This document shows, one piece after another, positions 31,401 to 35,227 of a stretch of 64,000 nt of DNA (the first letter of the stretch is position 1; every line of letters begins with the position of its first letter). The position numbers and the translations under genes were made by a program. Source of the stretch: Branchiostoma lanceolatum (Eukaryota; Chordata; Leptocardii; Amphioxiformes; Branchiostomatidae); the NCBI RefSeq assembly GCF_035083965.1, contig NC_089727.1, positions 2,733,501-2,797,500 on the forward strand, in the 5' to 3' direction. Under the pieces are notes generated by a model. That model was not told the origin of the DNA. It made no database searches and saw only the letters and a program-made list of their open reading frames with translations.

Positions 31401-34039
31401 TGGCTTGTTTATAGCTGGTAAACCGCCTTCCGAGTATTGTCCGAACTGCTCTCCGTTGAACTGCTTCGATCTTGTCCGACTGTGCACAGGTGAGCCCCGG
31501 ATGCCAGACTGGCGCACAGTATTCCAGTAGTGGTCGTACAAAGGATGTAAATATGGTGACAAGGTCCTCGGTGGGAAGGTTGAAATGTTTAAGTTTCCGC
31601 AAGAAGAAAAGGCGTCCGTTAGCTTTCCCTACCATTCTGGTAACCTGTGTCTCCCACTTCAAGTCTCTCTGCAGCCACACTCCCAACAGGCACGTGACTG
31701 GCACAACCTCAAGGGGGGATCCATTTATTGTGAGTGTTGGTGGTGGGGGTGGGCATTTCATAAAGCAAAAAGTGATGACTTTACACTTGTCTGGGTTGAG
31801 TAACATATGGTTGTCACCACACCATCCAGAGAAACTGTCCAGCTCGTTCTGCATTAATGACGGCTTGAGGTAGTGACGCGATTCAGTCATAGACAGATCA
31901 TCAACATATTTCCAGTGATGAATCAGCGTGTCCCTCATCGCATCATCGAAAACTACGAGGAAAATCAACGGGCCCAGCAGTGTTCCTTGTGGCACTGAAC
32001 AGGTAAGTACTTCCCAGTCCGAGAGATGCCCTCCATAACGAACTCTTTGCCGTCGATGGCTAAGAAAGTCGCAGACCCACTGGATTAGACTCCCCCTCAC
32101 ACCAAGTCGTAATAACTTCTGGATGGCTAACGTATGGTCTATCCTATCGAATGCTTTCGAAAAGTCTGTCATTACCATTGTGCAAATGTTCTTGACCTTT
32201 TCAGATTCCCTGCAGAGAAAGTCTAACAAACTGACTAGGTACAGTGTTGTAGAGCGACCTTTCAAGCAACCAAACTGCTGTTGGTCTAGGGATGCACTTA
32301 CATCTTCTAAGATCCATTTAGTGACGAAGGATTCGGCTACCTTGGCGAGTTGAGAGGTAAGAGAAACTGGTCTCAGTTTGTCGACTGATGGGGGATGTGA
32401 CTTGGGTAAGGGCACGACTGTGGCGTCTTTCCATACTTGTGGGACGTACCCTTCATTGAAAGAAGCATTCATAATATCTGTGACCGGGTAACTTATTTCA
32501 AAAGCAAATTCTTTCAATATCCTAGCGCTCAACTGATCAGGCCCTGACGCCTTTCCGGCTTTCAGTCTGCGCAGACGGTTGTAGGTATCCCATATGTTCA
32601 CCTCAGGTGGGCATGACTGTACGGGCCTGTATGCTGGTAACAGTTCCGGATCCAGTGGCGGTCTTCCCTGAGCTACCCCTGCAAACTTTTTGTTGATGTG
32701 GTTTGAGATGAAACTGCTGTCTGCATCGTCATGACCAGGGATAGTGAGTGTGAGTTCTGTCTGCTGAATATTCAGGATGGTCTTTATTTCCTTGTACCAA
32801 TCCGCCGGATTTTCTGCTTTAAGGTTTTGTACTCTGTCCTGGTAGAAAGACTTACGAGCTTTCTTGACTTCTCTGTTCACCTTGTTTCGCAGGTATTTCC
32901 ACAGCGTCGTCTTGTTGTGTGAGAATGCTTTTTGTCGTCGACGAATCATGTCCTTAATTTCCGGTTTTAACCACGGTTTGTCCTTGTTGTGCATTGTTAC
33001 CTGCTTGGTTGGAAAGTATTTGTTTATAGCGTCCTCCATGACTGTGTAGAAGGTCGTAGCCTTGCTGGCACAGGTTGGGGATGCGTAAACATCGTCCCAA
33101 GATTGAGAACATATCCATTGGCCAAAGGCCCTGCGGTCGGAGTCACGGATAGGTCTCAGTGTTTTGCGCTTGGTAAAGTTCTCTTTCCTTGTCGTCAGCG
33201 GCTCCCACAAAACTGTGTTGTGATCGCTCAGGCCCAGGGGGCTGCTTACTTGGGGTGTTTTGTAGTGTTTGTCCAGGTTGGTAATGATCAGGTCTAGCAT
33301 TGCCTGTCCTCTTGTTGGGTCTTTGATGACTTTATACTTAAAGGAACATGCTTGAAAATTCCATTTCTAGAAAATGTATTGTATGTGTTTACTTTGTAGT
33401 TGGAGTACTTCGGACTGCAGCTAGGTGTCGCTGCTGCATTGTGAGAAATGCAAACCCAAAGGTGACTGACTTTATGTCCCCCCTCATCACTTTTCATGAC
33501 TGGATATAATAAACTTGTCACGTTTTGGACCACATTCTTCACACTACAGCAGCAACACCTCAGTGGCGTGTGAAGTAGAACCAGTCAGTATTACCCCAAG
33601 GAAGATCACATTTGGCTACATTAAGACACTTTGTTGCATACTTGTACAACTAGAACTTTGCTATCCAGTGATTTACCGACCTGATGAAACTACATGACAT
33701 ACTGTATTCATAGCCTGGAATCCAAACCTATTATACATTGTAGCTCCCAAGTCTCCTATTTGCAGGAGGAGACTCGGGAGCTATAATAGGTTTGGATTCC
33801 ATGCTACTGTATTCATGGACTTCACTGTCTTTTCTGTAGATCTGAACTACTGTGAGCTGGACTTGGAGCTGTGTCCCGAGGAGTCTCACTGCCAGCGCCA
33901 TGCCCCTGGGATCTACCAGTGCACGTGTAAGACCCCGCTAGTCATGGTGAACAACCAGTGTGTTCAGGTCCCAGGATATCGGAACATGTCTGCCGCAGTC
34001 TACCCTGGCAGGGAGGTGGAAGTAGGGGGCTACATGTAA
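906..34039 (+). CDS. Type II membrane epimerase-like / PAN-like / EGF chimeric protein, 737 aa from 16 coding exons
   Basis: Coding exons: 906-1038, 1635-1810, 2685-2906, 3330-3497, 3910-4022, 4724-4907, 5578-5680, 6127-6226, 7435-7536, 8862-8994, 9536-9674, 26893-27022, 27446-27560, 29523-29622, 30419-30514, 33840-34039. All junctions are GT/AG, phases agree, and the total is 2214 bases ending in TAA. Exon 1 could instead end at 996 in the same phase. Residues 1-30 form a signal anchor. Residues 55-400 are an extended-SDR epimerase closest to UDP-glucuronate 4-epimerases. Residues 385-445 are a charged coiled coil. PAN-like modules lie at about 445-525 and 607-672, EGF modules at 525-568 and 672-715. 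The topology suggests a Golgi-lumenal or cell-surface protein. I know of no such fusion, so the linkage across the 17 kb intron rests on matching phase 1 (G|AT) and on the shared module style; a cDNA is needed to prove it. Confidence 0.62.
2174..2600 (+). repeat. Three decayed tandem copies of the 5' edge of coding exon 3, with acceptor
   Basis: Units start near 2174, 2320 and 2470; the real exon context starts near 2650. Each contains AAACACTGA, CAATCTCTG, a pyrimidine run and (A)GGACAG, followed by about 80-90 bases of exon-like sequence (GCCCATGAGCTGTATGAATA in the copy at 2501-2592). The third copy keeps a plausible acceptor and an open frame for about 35 codons. Similarity falls with distance from the real exon. 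Confidence 0.75.
4155..4445 (+). mobile_element. tRNA-derived SINE
   Basis: The head has an A-box-like GGTGGTGGAATGGCAGG and a B box GGTTCGAATCC near 4213. A body (TGCCCTTGGGAAAGAC) and a tail module containing AGAACCCACCACACTTATC follow. The same tail modules recur elsewhere in the window. It lies between coding exons 5 and 6 of the epimerase gene. Confidence 0.65.
5025..5335 (+). mobile_element. Tandemly duplicated 3' coding scrap of a non-LTR retrotransposon
   Basis: In one frame 5252-5335 reads [20 protein letters not shown] then LQSDMRRL. This matches the usual C-terminal end of CR1-like reverse transcriptase ORFs (WNsLP...SFK). A degraded direct copy lies about 150 bases upstream (5085-5175). 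Both have stops and are relics in intron 6 of the epimerase gene. Confidence 0.55.
5824..6005 (+). mobile_element. tRNA-derived SINE, family with GCCTCTGGACCAAG
   Basis: It shares CAGTGGTTAG, CTGCCTCTGGACCAAG, the B-box region, TGCACGCT, GCCGTGGTCCACTGTTCATT and GGAATTTCCCC with the copies at 7906-8100 and, inverted, at 25439-25592. The B box is degenerate (GAGTTTGAAATTC). Confidence 0.7.
6930..7320. repeat. SINE tail-module fragments
   Basis: The phrases TTCACACTAGGATGGACCCC, TGGTGGGTTCTTTAACGTGC, ACCAAAGCTAGGTACT and AAAGAACCCAACACACTTAT recur near 9180-9290, 29755-29800, 40090-40150 and 63275-63440. These are pieces of one dispersed family and contain no gene. Confidence 0.45.
7435..7536 (+). 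CDS. Coiled-coil exon between epimerase and PAN modules
   Basis: The exon encodes [20 protein letters not shown] and continues to [14 protein letters not shown]. It is highly charged with heptad-like leucines and follows the equally charged [12 protein letters not shown] segment of exon 8. It probably forms a stalk or oligomerisation helix joining the epimerase to the PAN/EGF part. The acceptor is CCCAG at 7434; the donor GT starts at 7537. Confidence 0.6.
7906..8100 (+). mobile_element. tRNA-derived SINE
   Basis: This is the best-preserved copy of its family here. The A-box region is CAGTGGTTAGCAACTCTGC and the B box GTTCGAATCCC is about 40 bases on. The body ends GGAATTTCCCCGGTACAATG. It lies in the intron between the coiled-coil exon and the first PAN exon. 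Confidence 0.72.
8182..8216 (+). repeat. Copy of the 3' edge and donor of exon 7435-7536
   Basis: AAGCCATGGTCCAGCAGC, then AAAGAGACATGTGAGTAG, repeats the last ~30 bases of the coiled-coil exon together with its GTGAGTAG donor, about 670 bases downstream. Few bases differ. If used it would be a pseudo-donor. Confidence 0.75.
8563..8828. repeat. GT-rich microsatellite
   Basis: About 265 bases of TGTG with occasional TTTG, TATG and GGGTG. All frames look open because the tract lacks stops, so protein-like readings here are artefacts. It ends about 35 bases before the acceptor of the exon at 8862. Confidence 0.9.
8862..9674 (+). CDS. Two exons encoding the first PAN-like module
   Basis: Exon 8862-8994 encodes [20 protein letters not shown]. 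Exon 9536-9674 encodes [20 protein letters not shown], then [20 protein letters not shown]. The pattern DSPGGD, then C, C.AF.S.GmLK, then W, then D.GIYV recurs in the second module (29523-30514) and resembles PAN/apple-like folds that bind protein or carbohydrate. The family name is inferred from this cysteine and GWLK-like pattern only. The exon ends in GTAGCAG|GTAAGG, the very segment amplified in the following array. Confidence 0.6.
9632..11660 (+). repeat. Tandem array of exon 3' end plus splice donor (42- and 27-base units)
   Basis: Units of 42 bases run from GGTAAGGCCTTCTCCAGCCC through CCAGGGCATCTATGTAGCA. A shorter unit of 27 bases (GGTAAGGGTTTCTCC plus ATCTATGTAGCA) is common at both ends. 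I estimate roughly 40 units in total. Both lengths are multiples of three and each unit carries GCAGGTAAG, a consensus 5' splice site. The founder is the end of exon 9536-9674. Read through in the + frame it encodes [14 protein letters not shown] repeats until a CAG-to-TAG change at about 9975-9977. Occasional 6-base insertions (CTCAGG type) and single-base changes occur, so the array is not fresh throughout. Confidence 0.92.
12759..14765 (-). CDS. LRR-Ig transmembrane receptor 1, 668 aa
   Basis: This is a single coding exon. The start at 14765 follows an acceptor (CTCTAGCAG, then ATAG) and opens a signal peptide ([16 protein letters not shown]). An LRRNT ([11 protein letters not shown]) comes next, then about 11 leucine-rich repeats (L.L..N.I.....F..L) to residue ~320 and an LRRCT starting NPWQCNC near 325. 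One Ig domain spans ~370-463 (VCEASG and [10 protein letters not shown] cysteines), then a Ser/Thr/Pro-rich linker, a TM helix (~540-565, [20 protein letters not shown]) and CWKRW stop-transfer residues. The tail is almost wholly a 12-residue [10 protein letters not shown]-type repeat. Membrane LRR-Ig proteins of this layout are expanded in amphioxus and proposed as immune or adhesion receptors; the ligand is unknown. The gene is nested antisense in an intron of the epimerase gene. Confidence 0.9.
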   Translation of the reverse strand: MSGRLKRLLVLLLIVLTEIGPSTACSSSCLSSCSCTSKGLSTVPQYLPIGVTHLYLRSNNITTMSQSAFVRYRSLVDLDLSQNHITYILPRTFSNLLQLQMLTLSRNKITNILPGTISHLPQLQRLCLDYNQITTIQTGVFSNLSHLRQLLLSFNQITTIQPHAFLNLLQLRRLMLSSNQISNIQSDTFSNLPRLQTLALSRNKIINIQPSTFSNLPQLRSLSLHYNQITNILPGAFSNISLLQQLYLNNNKIKTIQSGAFSNLPKLEILRLHSNKITTIQPSMFSDLPKLLQLTLNSNRMVTLPSTAYSMLSAISSIRVSSNPWQCNCSMLPFRLKMSGSQSFENQITCSQPAKFQEQKLKDISPEDLNCEEPTIVSFQRANNNTLVQGNTLELHLVCEASGIPQPDITVTLPSGLNANAESGGRVTVDVNGTIAITNVTAADAGQYICTAGNPAGYASSTLSVDVLLNLPKTTTNASPLSVGTTGSSTHLTSNGNLVSSPTFYQPVPAASTFSSPVLVHSPPSEEPESHPNLPVSVPIATIAGAAAGTVLIGSIVFTICWKRWTRNRSVGPDPGVVSNSTDTRATVTTRGAPDTTVTVTTDGAPDTRATVTTGGAPDTTVTVTTDGAPDTTVTVTTDGAPDTMATVTTGGAPDTTVTVTTSGHDHM
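12773..13020 (-). repeat. 36-base in-frame tail repeats of LRR-Ig 1
   Basis: About seven copies encode T(T/R/M)(V/A)TVTT(D/G/R)GAPD. The sister gene has only three units at 20690-20800. Because the unit is a multiple of three and lacks stops, other frames on both strands are also open here. Thr-rich, no tyrosine: possible O-linked or Ser/Thr phosphorylation sites, otherwise low complexity. Confidence 0.85.
14795..16270. mobile_element. Tc1/mariner-like foldback element with TA target duplication
   Basis: The termini C(G/A)AGGGTGAGTCAATATGT are inverted copies, and the similarity continues about 75 bases inward (GCAATTTGTTT, ATAACAAG, TCAAATGAGTTG). Both ends abut TA (14793-14794 and 16271-16272). 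Length is 1476 bases; no transposase frame is recognisable. It sits 30 bases upstream of the LRR-Ig 1 start codon, inside the 5' intron. Its end contributes to the bases before the acceptor tract. The corresponding site in the LRR-Ig 2 unit (about 22790) is empty. Confidence 0.82.
15108..15632. mobile_element. Nested MITE with 38-base terminal inverted repeats
   Basis: It begins CCCTTGCCAAACTGTTGTCT and ends AGACAACAGTTTGGCAAGGG. The inverted repeat extends to AATGTAGCATTAATGCC. The interior is dense in GCATTAATGC motifs. It is inserted in the mariner-like element, so it arrived later. Confidence 0.85.
16437..16486. repeat. (GT)n microsatellite
   Basis: About 25 uninterrupted GT units, followed by GCGAGCGCATGTGC. 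The surrounding 16271-17480 is intron of LRR-Ig 1 with no exon seen. Confidence 0.95.
17487..17615 (-). other. Noncoding first exon of LRR-Ig 1 (5' UTR)
   Basis: On the minus strand the exon runs from about 30 bases downstream of a TATA box to the donor CTTG|GTAAGT at 17487. The paralogous segment in unit B (25665-25800) also ends in a donor and shares GTTGGCTAC, GGCACCACAGC and AAGACTTCCCTGGCTT. This conservation supports a real exon. The acceptor is the one just before the start at 14765. The transcription start is estimated from the TATA position. Confidence 0.55.
17640..17648 (-). promoter_or_regulatory. TATA box of LRR-Ig 1
   Basis: TATAAATAG on the minus strand, followed by ACGGGGAAC. 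Unit B has ATATAATAG then TCGGGGAAC at the matching place. Conserved position upstream of a conserved donor argues for a core promoter. Confidence 0.6.
18030..18668 (+). mobile_element. 5'-truncated CR1-like LINE 3' end
   Basis: The frame 18044-18391 reads [20 protein letters not shown], then [40 protein letters not shown] and [10 protein letters not shown]. This is the standard C-terminal region of non-LTR reverse transcriptase ORFs. A short 3' UTR follows, with GCAGGGC(C/A)(C/A)CC-type repeats, ending AGAATAAAATAAAAAAAA. The paralogous site near 26224-26245 lacks it, so the insertion postdates the LRR-Ig tandem duplication. Confidence 0.85.
19550..20220. repeat. ~40-base diverged tandem repeat 3' of LRR-Ig 2
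   Basis: About 12 copies of a unit containing AACACACACTGGTTAAGCTC, TGTCCATCA and CAAGTTAAT. The matching part of unit A (12190-12350) has only two or three, so the array grew after duplication. Confidence 0.75.
20320..20370. mobile_element. Micro-palindromic insert, ~39 bases
   Basis: CAAGGAGGTTAAAATA and TATTTTAATATCTTTG form a hairpin around TGATCT. The direct repeat GGTTCA flanks both sides. The paralogous site near 12425 has no such hairpin. The element at 477-511 is related (CAAGGAAGTTAAAATA). Confidence 0.6.
20655..22766 (-). CDS. LRR-Ig transmembrane receptor 2, 703 aa
   Basis: Tandem paralogue of the gene at 12759. The start [17 protein letters not shown] follows the acceptor CTCTAGCAG. 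LRRNT ([14 protein letters not shown]) is followed by about 13 leucine-rich repeats to residue ~365 and an LRRCT from NPWQCNC (~370). The Ig domain spans ~419-510 (VCEASG, DAGQYVC). A longer Ser/Thr/Pro linker than in gene 1 holds tandem [15 protein letters not shown] pieces. The TM helix lies at ~615-640, and the tail [11 protein letters not shown] is followed by only three [12 protein letters not shown] repeats. The two proteins differ mainly in LRR number, linker and tail-repeat number; the Ig and LRRCT are very close. Likely an immune or adhesion receptor. Nested antisense in the same intron as its sister. Confidence 0.9.
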   Translation of the reverse strand: MLKRLLVLLLIILTGTGPTAAGCSCTPSSCDCSNRGLSSVPQNLPKSITSLNLRSNKITTLSQSAFLRYRSLIKLYLSRNQITNIQPSTFYFLQQLQELHLTGNKLMNIQSGSFSNLPKLEWLHLNDNKITNIQPGAVLNLPRLQQLRLDSNQITIIQPGMFSNLPQLQRLYLYNNQMNNIQFGTFSNLPKLQQLHLNNNKITIIQHGMVSNLPQLRRLYLNNNKIKTIKPGMFSNIPQLQHLRLDYNQISNIQAGAFSNLPLLRELHLSSNQITTIHVGAFSNLPHLRQLHLNNNKIKNIQPGAISNLPKLQQLRLDNNKITTIQPSIRMFSDLPQLLQLTLNSNRMVTLPSTAYSMLSAITSIRISNNPWQCNCTMLPFRLKMRGSKSFENQITCSQPAQLQGRKLKYINPEDLNCEEPTIVSFQMVDNISLAQGTLELRLVCEASGIPQPDITVTLPSGLNANAQSGGRVTVGVNGAVTVTNVTAADAGQYVCIATNPTGSASATLSVDVHLNLPTTTTNASPLSVATTGTSTHPTGNGNLSSSPTFSEPGPVGSTPSEHLKSSPTLSQTVSVGSIPSEKLVFSPTFSVPVLVNSLPSEESESHPNLPISVLIGTIAGAAAGTVLIGCIVLTICWKRWTRNRSVVPHFGAVYSNTDTTGTVITGGAPDTTGTVTTGGAPDTTGTVTTGGHDQMQHHDVDA
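24005..25110. repeat. Scattered ~110-base repeats in the LRR-Ig 2 5' region
   Basis: AGCAGTCCTGCATA, CTTATTGTGTTCTTCACAGT and TTGTGTTGGTCTGTC occur near 24005, 24135 and 25008, and once in unit A near 17130. Could be duplicated regulatory or exon-like DNA; no function can be assigned. Confidence 0.5.
24405..24560 (-). mobile_element. LINE 3' tail, reverse orientation
   Basis: AATAACTTTATTGCACAACA, then TTGTACAAGGTAC and ACTAGTA-like sequence, is the inverted counterpart of 40735-40885. Only the 3' UTR is present. Confidence 0.65.
25439..25592 (-). mobile_element. tRNA-derived SINE, reverse orientation
   Basis: On the minus strand: CAGTGGTTGGCGACCCTGCC, a GAGTTCAAATTC B-box region and GTCCACTGTTCA, as in the copies at 5824 and 7906. 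Unique to unit B. Confidence 0.65.
25665..25800 (-). other. Noncoding first exon of LRR-Ig 2 (5' UTR)
   Basis: It is the paralogous counterpart of 17487-17615, ending in a donor (AACTCA|GTAAGTG at 25665). The TATA-like ATATAATA lies at 25824-25831 on the minus strand. The 5' end is estimated. Confidence 0.5.
25824..25831 (-). promoter_or_regulatory. TATA-like element of LRR-Ig 2
   Basis: ATATAATA followed by GTCGGGGAACG, at the position matching TATAAATAG of the sister gene. Confidence 0.5.
25990..26090. repeat. 49-base tandem duplication
   Basis: Two copies of CCAAGAAACAATGTGGCTTT plus TTCA(T/C)CAGAGTACA(A/G)AGCCG; only one counterpart is present in unit A near 17828. Confidence 0.85.
26585..26735 (-). 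mobile_element. SINE head fragment, reverse orientation
   Basis: Minus strand: CTGGGTTCAATTCC B box, then GCCCTTTGGAAAGGCACTT, the body motif shared with 38810-39070 and 40196-40400. Confidence 0.6.
26893..27022 (+). CDS. Exon encoding EGF module 1 of the chimeric gene
   Basis: Preceded by TTGTTACAG and ended by CCCCAG|GTAACT. It encodes [20 protein letters not shown], then [16 protein letters not shown]: six cysteines in EGF order with a calcium-binding-like DVDMC start. It enters in phase 1, matching the donor at 9674. The N in DEHAVCNK may be glycosylated (NKT). Confidence 0.85.
27040..27425. repeat. ~55-base intronic tandem repeat
   Basis: Six or so diverged copies of GTACAGGTTTGACTGTATAT, CAATGGCCAGG and GGTCCTTATGTAGAGGTGGT fill the intron between the EGF exon and the exon at 27446. 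The last unit includes a copy of that exon's 5' edge (27340-27378). Confidence 0.8.
27446..30514 (+). CDS. Three exons encoding a linker and the second PAN-like module
   Basis: Exon 27446-27560 encodes [20 protein letters not shown] and [18 protein letters not shown]. Exon 29523-29622 encodes [15 protein letters not shown] and [12 protein letters not shown]. Exon 30419-30514 encodes [20 protein letters not shown] and [12 protein letters not shown]. DSxGGD, the CxxxxxC pair, FnSNGMLK, W and DSDGLYLLG align with the first module at 8862-9674. Phases run 2, 0, 1, 1. In the introns, 27640-29500 holds AT-rich sequence and a tRNA-like head; no other exon is seen. Confidence 0.65.
28140..28215 (+). 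repeat. tRNA-like sequence, probably a SINE head or tRNA pseudogene
   Basis: CTTGGCCGATCTGGCAACGC resembles an A box, and CCGGGTTCGTCTCC a B box about 35 bases on. A short CTTC/GAAG anticodon-like stem lies between. The T-arm does not pair and position 33 is not U, so a working tRNA is unlikely. AT-rich ATATTGAATATC sequence follows. Confidence 0.4.
30281..30321 (+). repeat. Copy of the 5' edge and acceptor of exon 30419
   Basis: CCCAGGGTTCAACAGTAACG then GGATGCTGAAGATGTCCAT, identical to the first ~35 bases of the exon, occurs 134 bases upstream with its own CAG. TTGATTGA and CATATTCATGT simple repeats lie between the copies. Confidence 0.85.
30523..30905 (+). repeat. Copies of the 3' edge and donor-side intron of exon 30419
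   Basis: GCAAGGACTCTGACGGCCTC then TACCTCCTGAATACGTTTAT at 30591-30635 repeats the exon end and its intron start. ATCTCCATGAAAAGTGGAGA then TATTGTTTTGGGTGT at 30855-30905 repeats intron sequence from 30523-30570. Both lie within 400 bases of the exon. Confidence 0.8.
30905..33342 (-). mobile_element. 5'-truncated CR1/L2-type LINE
   Basis: The 3' end, reading minus, is TTTTAATAAACCATTCATCA then (ATC)n, a microsatellite tail typical of the CR1/L2 clade. The 5' end is cut within the endonuclease, where the frame reads [10 protein letters not shown] before the first Met. It lies in the last intron of the epimerase gene, antisense to it. Confidence 0.85.
31177..33300 (-). CDS. LINE reverse transcriptase ORF, C-terminal part of endonuclease plus RT, 707 aa
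   Basis: The frame starts with the end of an APE-type endonuclease (LDLIITN, then [10 protein letters not shown]). A linker leads to the RT motifs: [37 protein letters not shown] and YVDD near residue 468, in place of the common [16 protein letters not shown] and [14 protein letters not shown] follow in the thumb. It is uninterrupted over 707 codons, so the copy is young or selected until recently. It cannot be autonomous without the missing endonuclease and ORF1. It has no role in the host gene. Confidence 0.9.
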   Translation of the reverse strand: MLDLIITNLDKHYKTPQVSSPLGLSDHNTVLWEPLTTRKENFTKRKTLRPIRDSDRRAFGQWICSQSWDDVYASPTCASKATTFYTVMEDAINKYFPTKQVTMHNKDKPWLKPEIKDMIRRRQKAFSHNKTTLWKYLRNKVNREVKKARKSFYQDRVQNLKAENPADWYKEIKTILNIQQTELTLTIPGHDDADSSFISNHINKKFAGVAQGRPPLDPELLPAYRPVQSCPPEVNIWDTYNRLRRLKAGKASGPDQLSARILKEFAFEISYPVTDIMNASFNEGYVPQVWKDATVVPLPKSHPPSVDKLRPVSLTSQLAKVAESFVTKWILEDVSASLDQQQFGCLKGRSTTLYLVSLLDFLCRESEKVKNICTMVMTDFSKAFDRIDHTLAIQKLLRLGVRGSLIQWVCDFLSHRRQRVRYGGHLSDWEVLTCSVPQGTLLGPLIFLVVFDDAMRDTLIHHWKYVDDLSMTESRHYLKPSLMQNELDSFSGWCGDNHMLLNPDKCKVITFCFMKCPPPPPTLTINGSPLEVVPVTCLLGVWLQRDLKWETQVTRMVGKANGRLFFLRKLKHFNLPTEDLVTIFTSFVRPLLEYCAPVWHPGLTCAQSDKIEAVQRRAVRTILGRRFTSYKQARKDLNLPLLSDRRQKLCLKFGTQLEAHSSSMLPPKGSDCHDRPTRNRDKYRPIKCRTDRLKNSPISYIVRLLNA
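33700..33816. mobile_element. 93-base hairpin element with 12-base direct repeats
   Basis: GGAATCCAAACCTATTATA and TATAATAGGTTTGGATTCC are the arms; TAGCTCCCAAGTCTCCT pairs with AGGAGACTCGGGAGCTA inside. TACTGTATTCAT stands on both sides (33700-33711 and 33805-33816). It ends only 24 bases upstream of the last coding exon, next to its acceptor. Confidence 0.8.
33840..34039 (+). CDS. Last coding exon: EGF module 2 and C-terminus
   Basis: Acceptor TTTCTGTAG at 33839; phase 1 entry matches the donor at 30514. It encodes [20 protein letters not shown], then [16 protein letters not shown], a six-cysteine EGF module, and a short tail [20 protein letters not shown] ending in TAA at 34037-34039. The tail region recurs in the flank, so the 3' end may have been reshaped by duplication. 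AATAAA motifs near 35145-35165 are possible poly(A) signals. Confidence 0.72.
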
Positions 34040-34049
34040 AATTTGTTCA

Positions 34050-34705
34050 GTTATGGTGTGTTAATGATGAGGTGTCAAGCAATAGAAACATGTCTGTTAC
34101 CATCTACCCTGGTATGGAGGTGGAGGTGGGTTGGTTACATGTAAACATTAATCTGTTACCACAGTTTTTTATGTGAAGCCCTGCTTTTCGTAGTGATTAA
34201 CCTGTGTGTTAAGGTATCTTTATAAGAAAATGCTCTACTGCTGTCAGCTCTGGTTGAGAGGTGGAGGTGGGGGTACATACATGACATTGTTTATGTAATG
34301 TAAACTTAAGTCCGTCATGATAAACATTGTTTAAGATGTGAAACTTTGTACATGTAGGTGTGAGACCCGACTAGTCATGTTGAACAACCAGTGTGTTCAG
34401 GTCCCGGGATATCAGAACATGTCTGCCGCGGTCTACCCTGGTAGAGAGGTGGAAGTAGGGGGCTACATGTAAAATTTCTTCGGTTATGATGAACATTGTT
34501 GCTTTTGATGTACATGTGAGTCCCCCCTATAGGATGCCCAACCAGTGTAGGTAATTGTTAACCATCTAAACGTTATTTAGATGTATGTGTGAGTCCCCTA
34601 CATGAAGTTATGGTGAAAAACTAGTGTGTTTATTTTGAGGTGTCCAGCTATAGAAACATGTCTGTTGCCATCTACCCTGGGAGAGAGGTGGAAGTGGACG
34701 TTTAA
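34050..34705 (+). repeat. Partial copies of the last exon of the chimeric gene
   Basis: GAACATGTCTGCCGCGGTCT then ACCCTGGTAGAGAGGTGGAA recurs at 34357-34480, nearly intact from the fifth EGF cysteine to the TAA. More decayed copies lie at 34080-34150 and 34635-34705 (AGAAACATGTCTGTTRCCAT). These sit in the presumed 3' UTR or flank. 34710-35225 shows no other feature. Confidence 0.8.
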
Positions 34706-35227
34706 TGTGAAAGTTTGATATGAAAACTTTTAAATCATTGCTTTAGATGTAGAATTTTGTGACGATTTCAGTATGGAGAGGTCACCAGGAAAACTGTGTT
34801 GATTATTTCTCAACATTTGCAGTATTGTGTTGTTTACTTTTCCATTGGCAGATGTCTGTTATGTACATGCAAAAAATATTGTAGATTAGAATAACTCCAT
34901 CTGTTGACCTCAACAGAATGAGAAAAACAAGAAGAATGATTATGATAAGGAAAGCATATCATGGGTAATCTGGTTTACAACTTGTACATTTTACTTGAAT
35001 CAATCTAAAGTGCATGGTAAAGATATAAACACCTACTAGATACAGAAAGAGTAATTATTTGCTTGAGATAGACCCTTTTATTAACATATTGTTCAATAGT
35101 CAGATGATGAGTTCCACATTGAATGAAATAATAAATGAAATAAAGGCTTTGACTTGACTTGAATAAAAGGACTGAAATTCTGTATATAAGGTCTCTGTGG
35201 ATTGGCAGCTAGACAGATAGATTGCAT

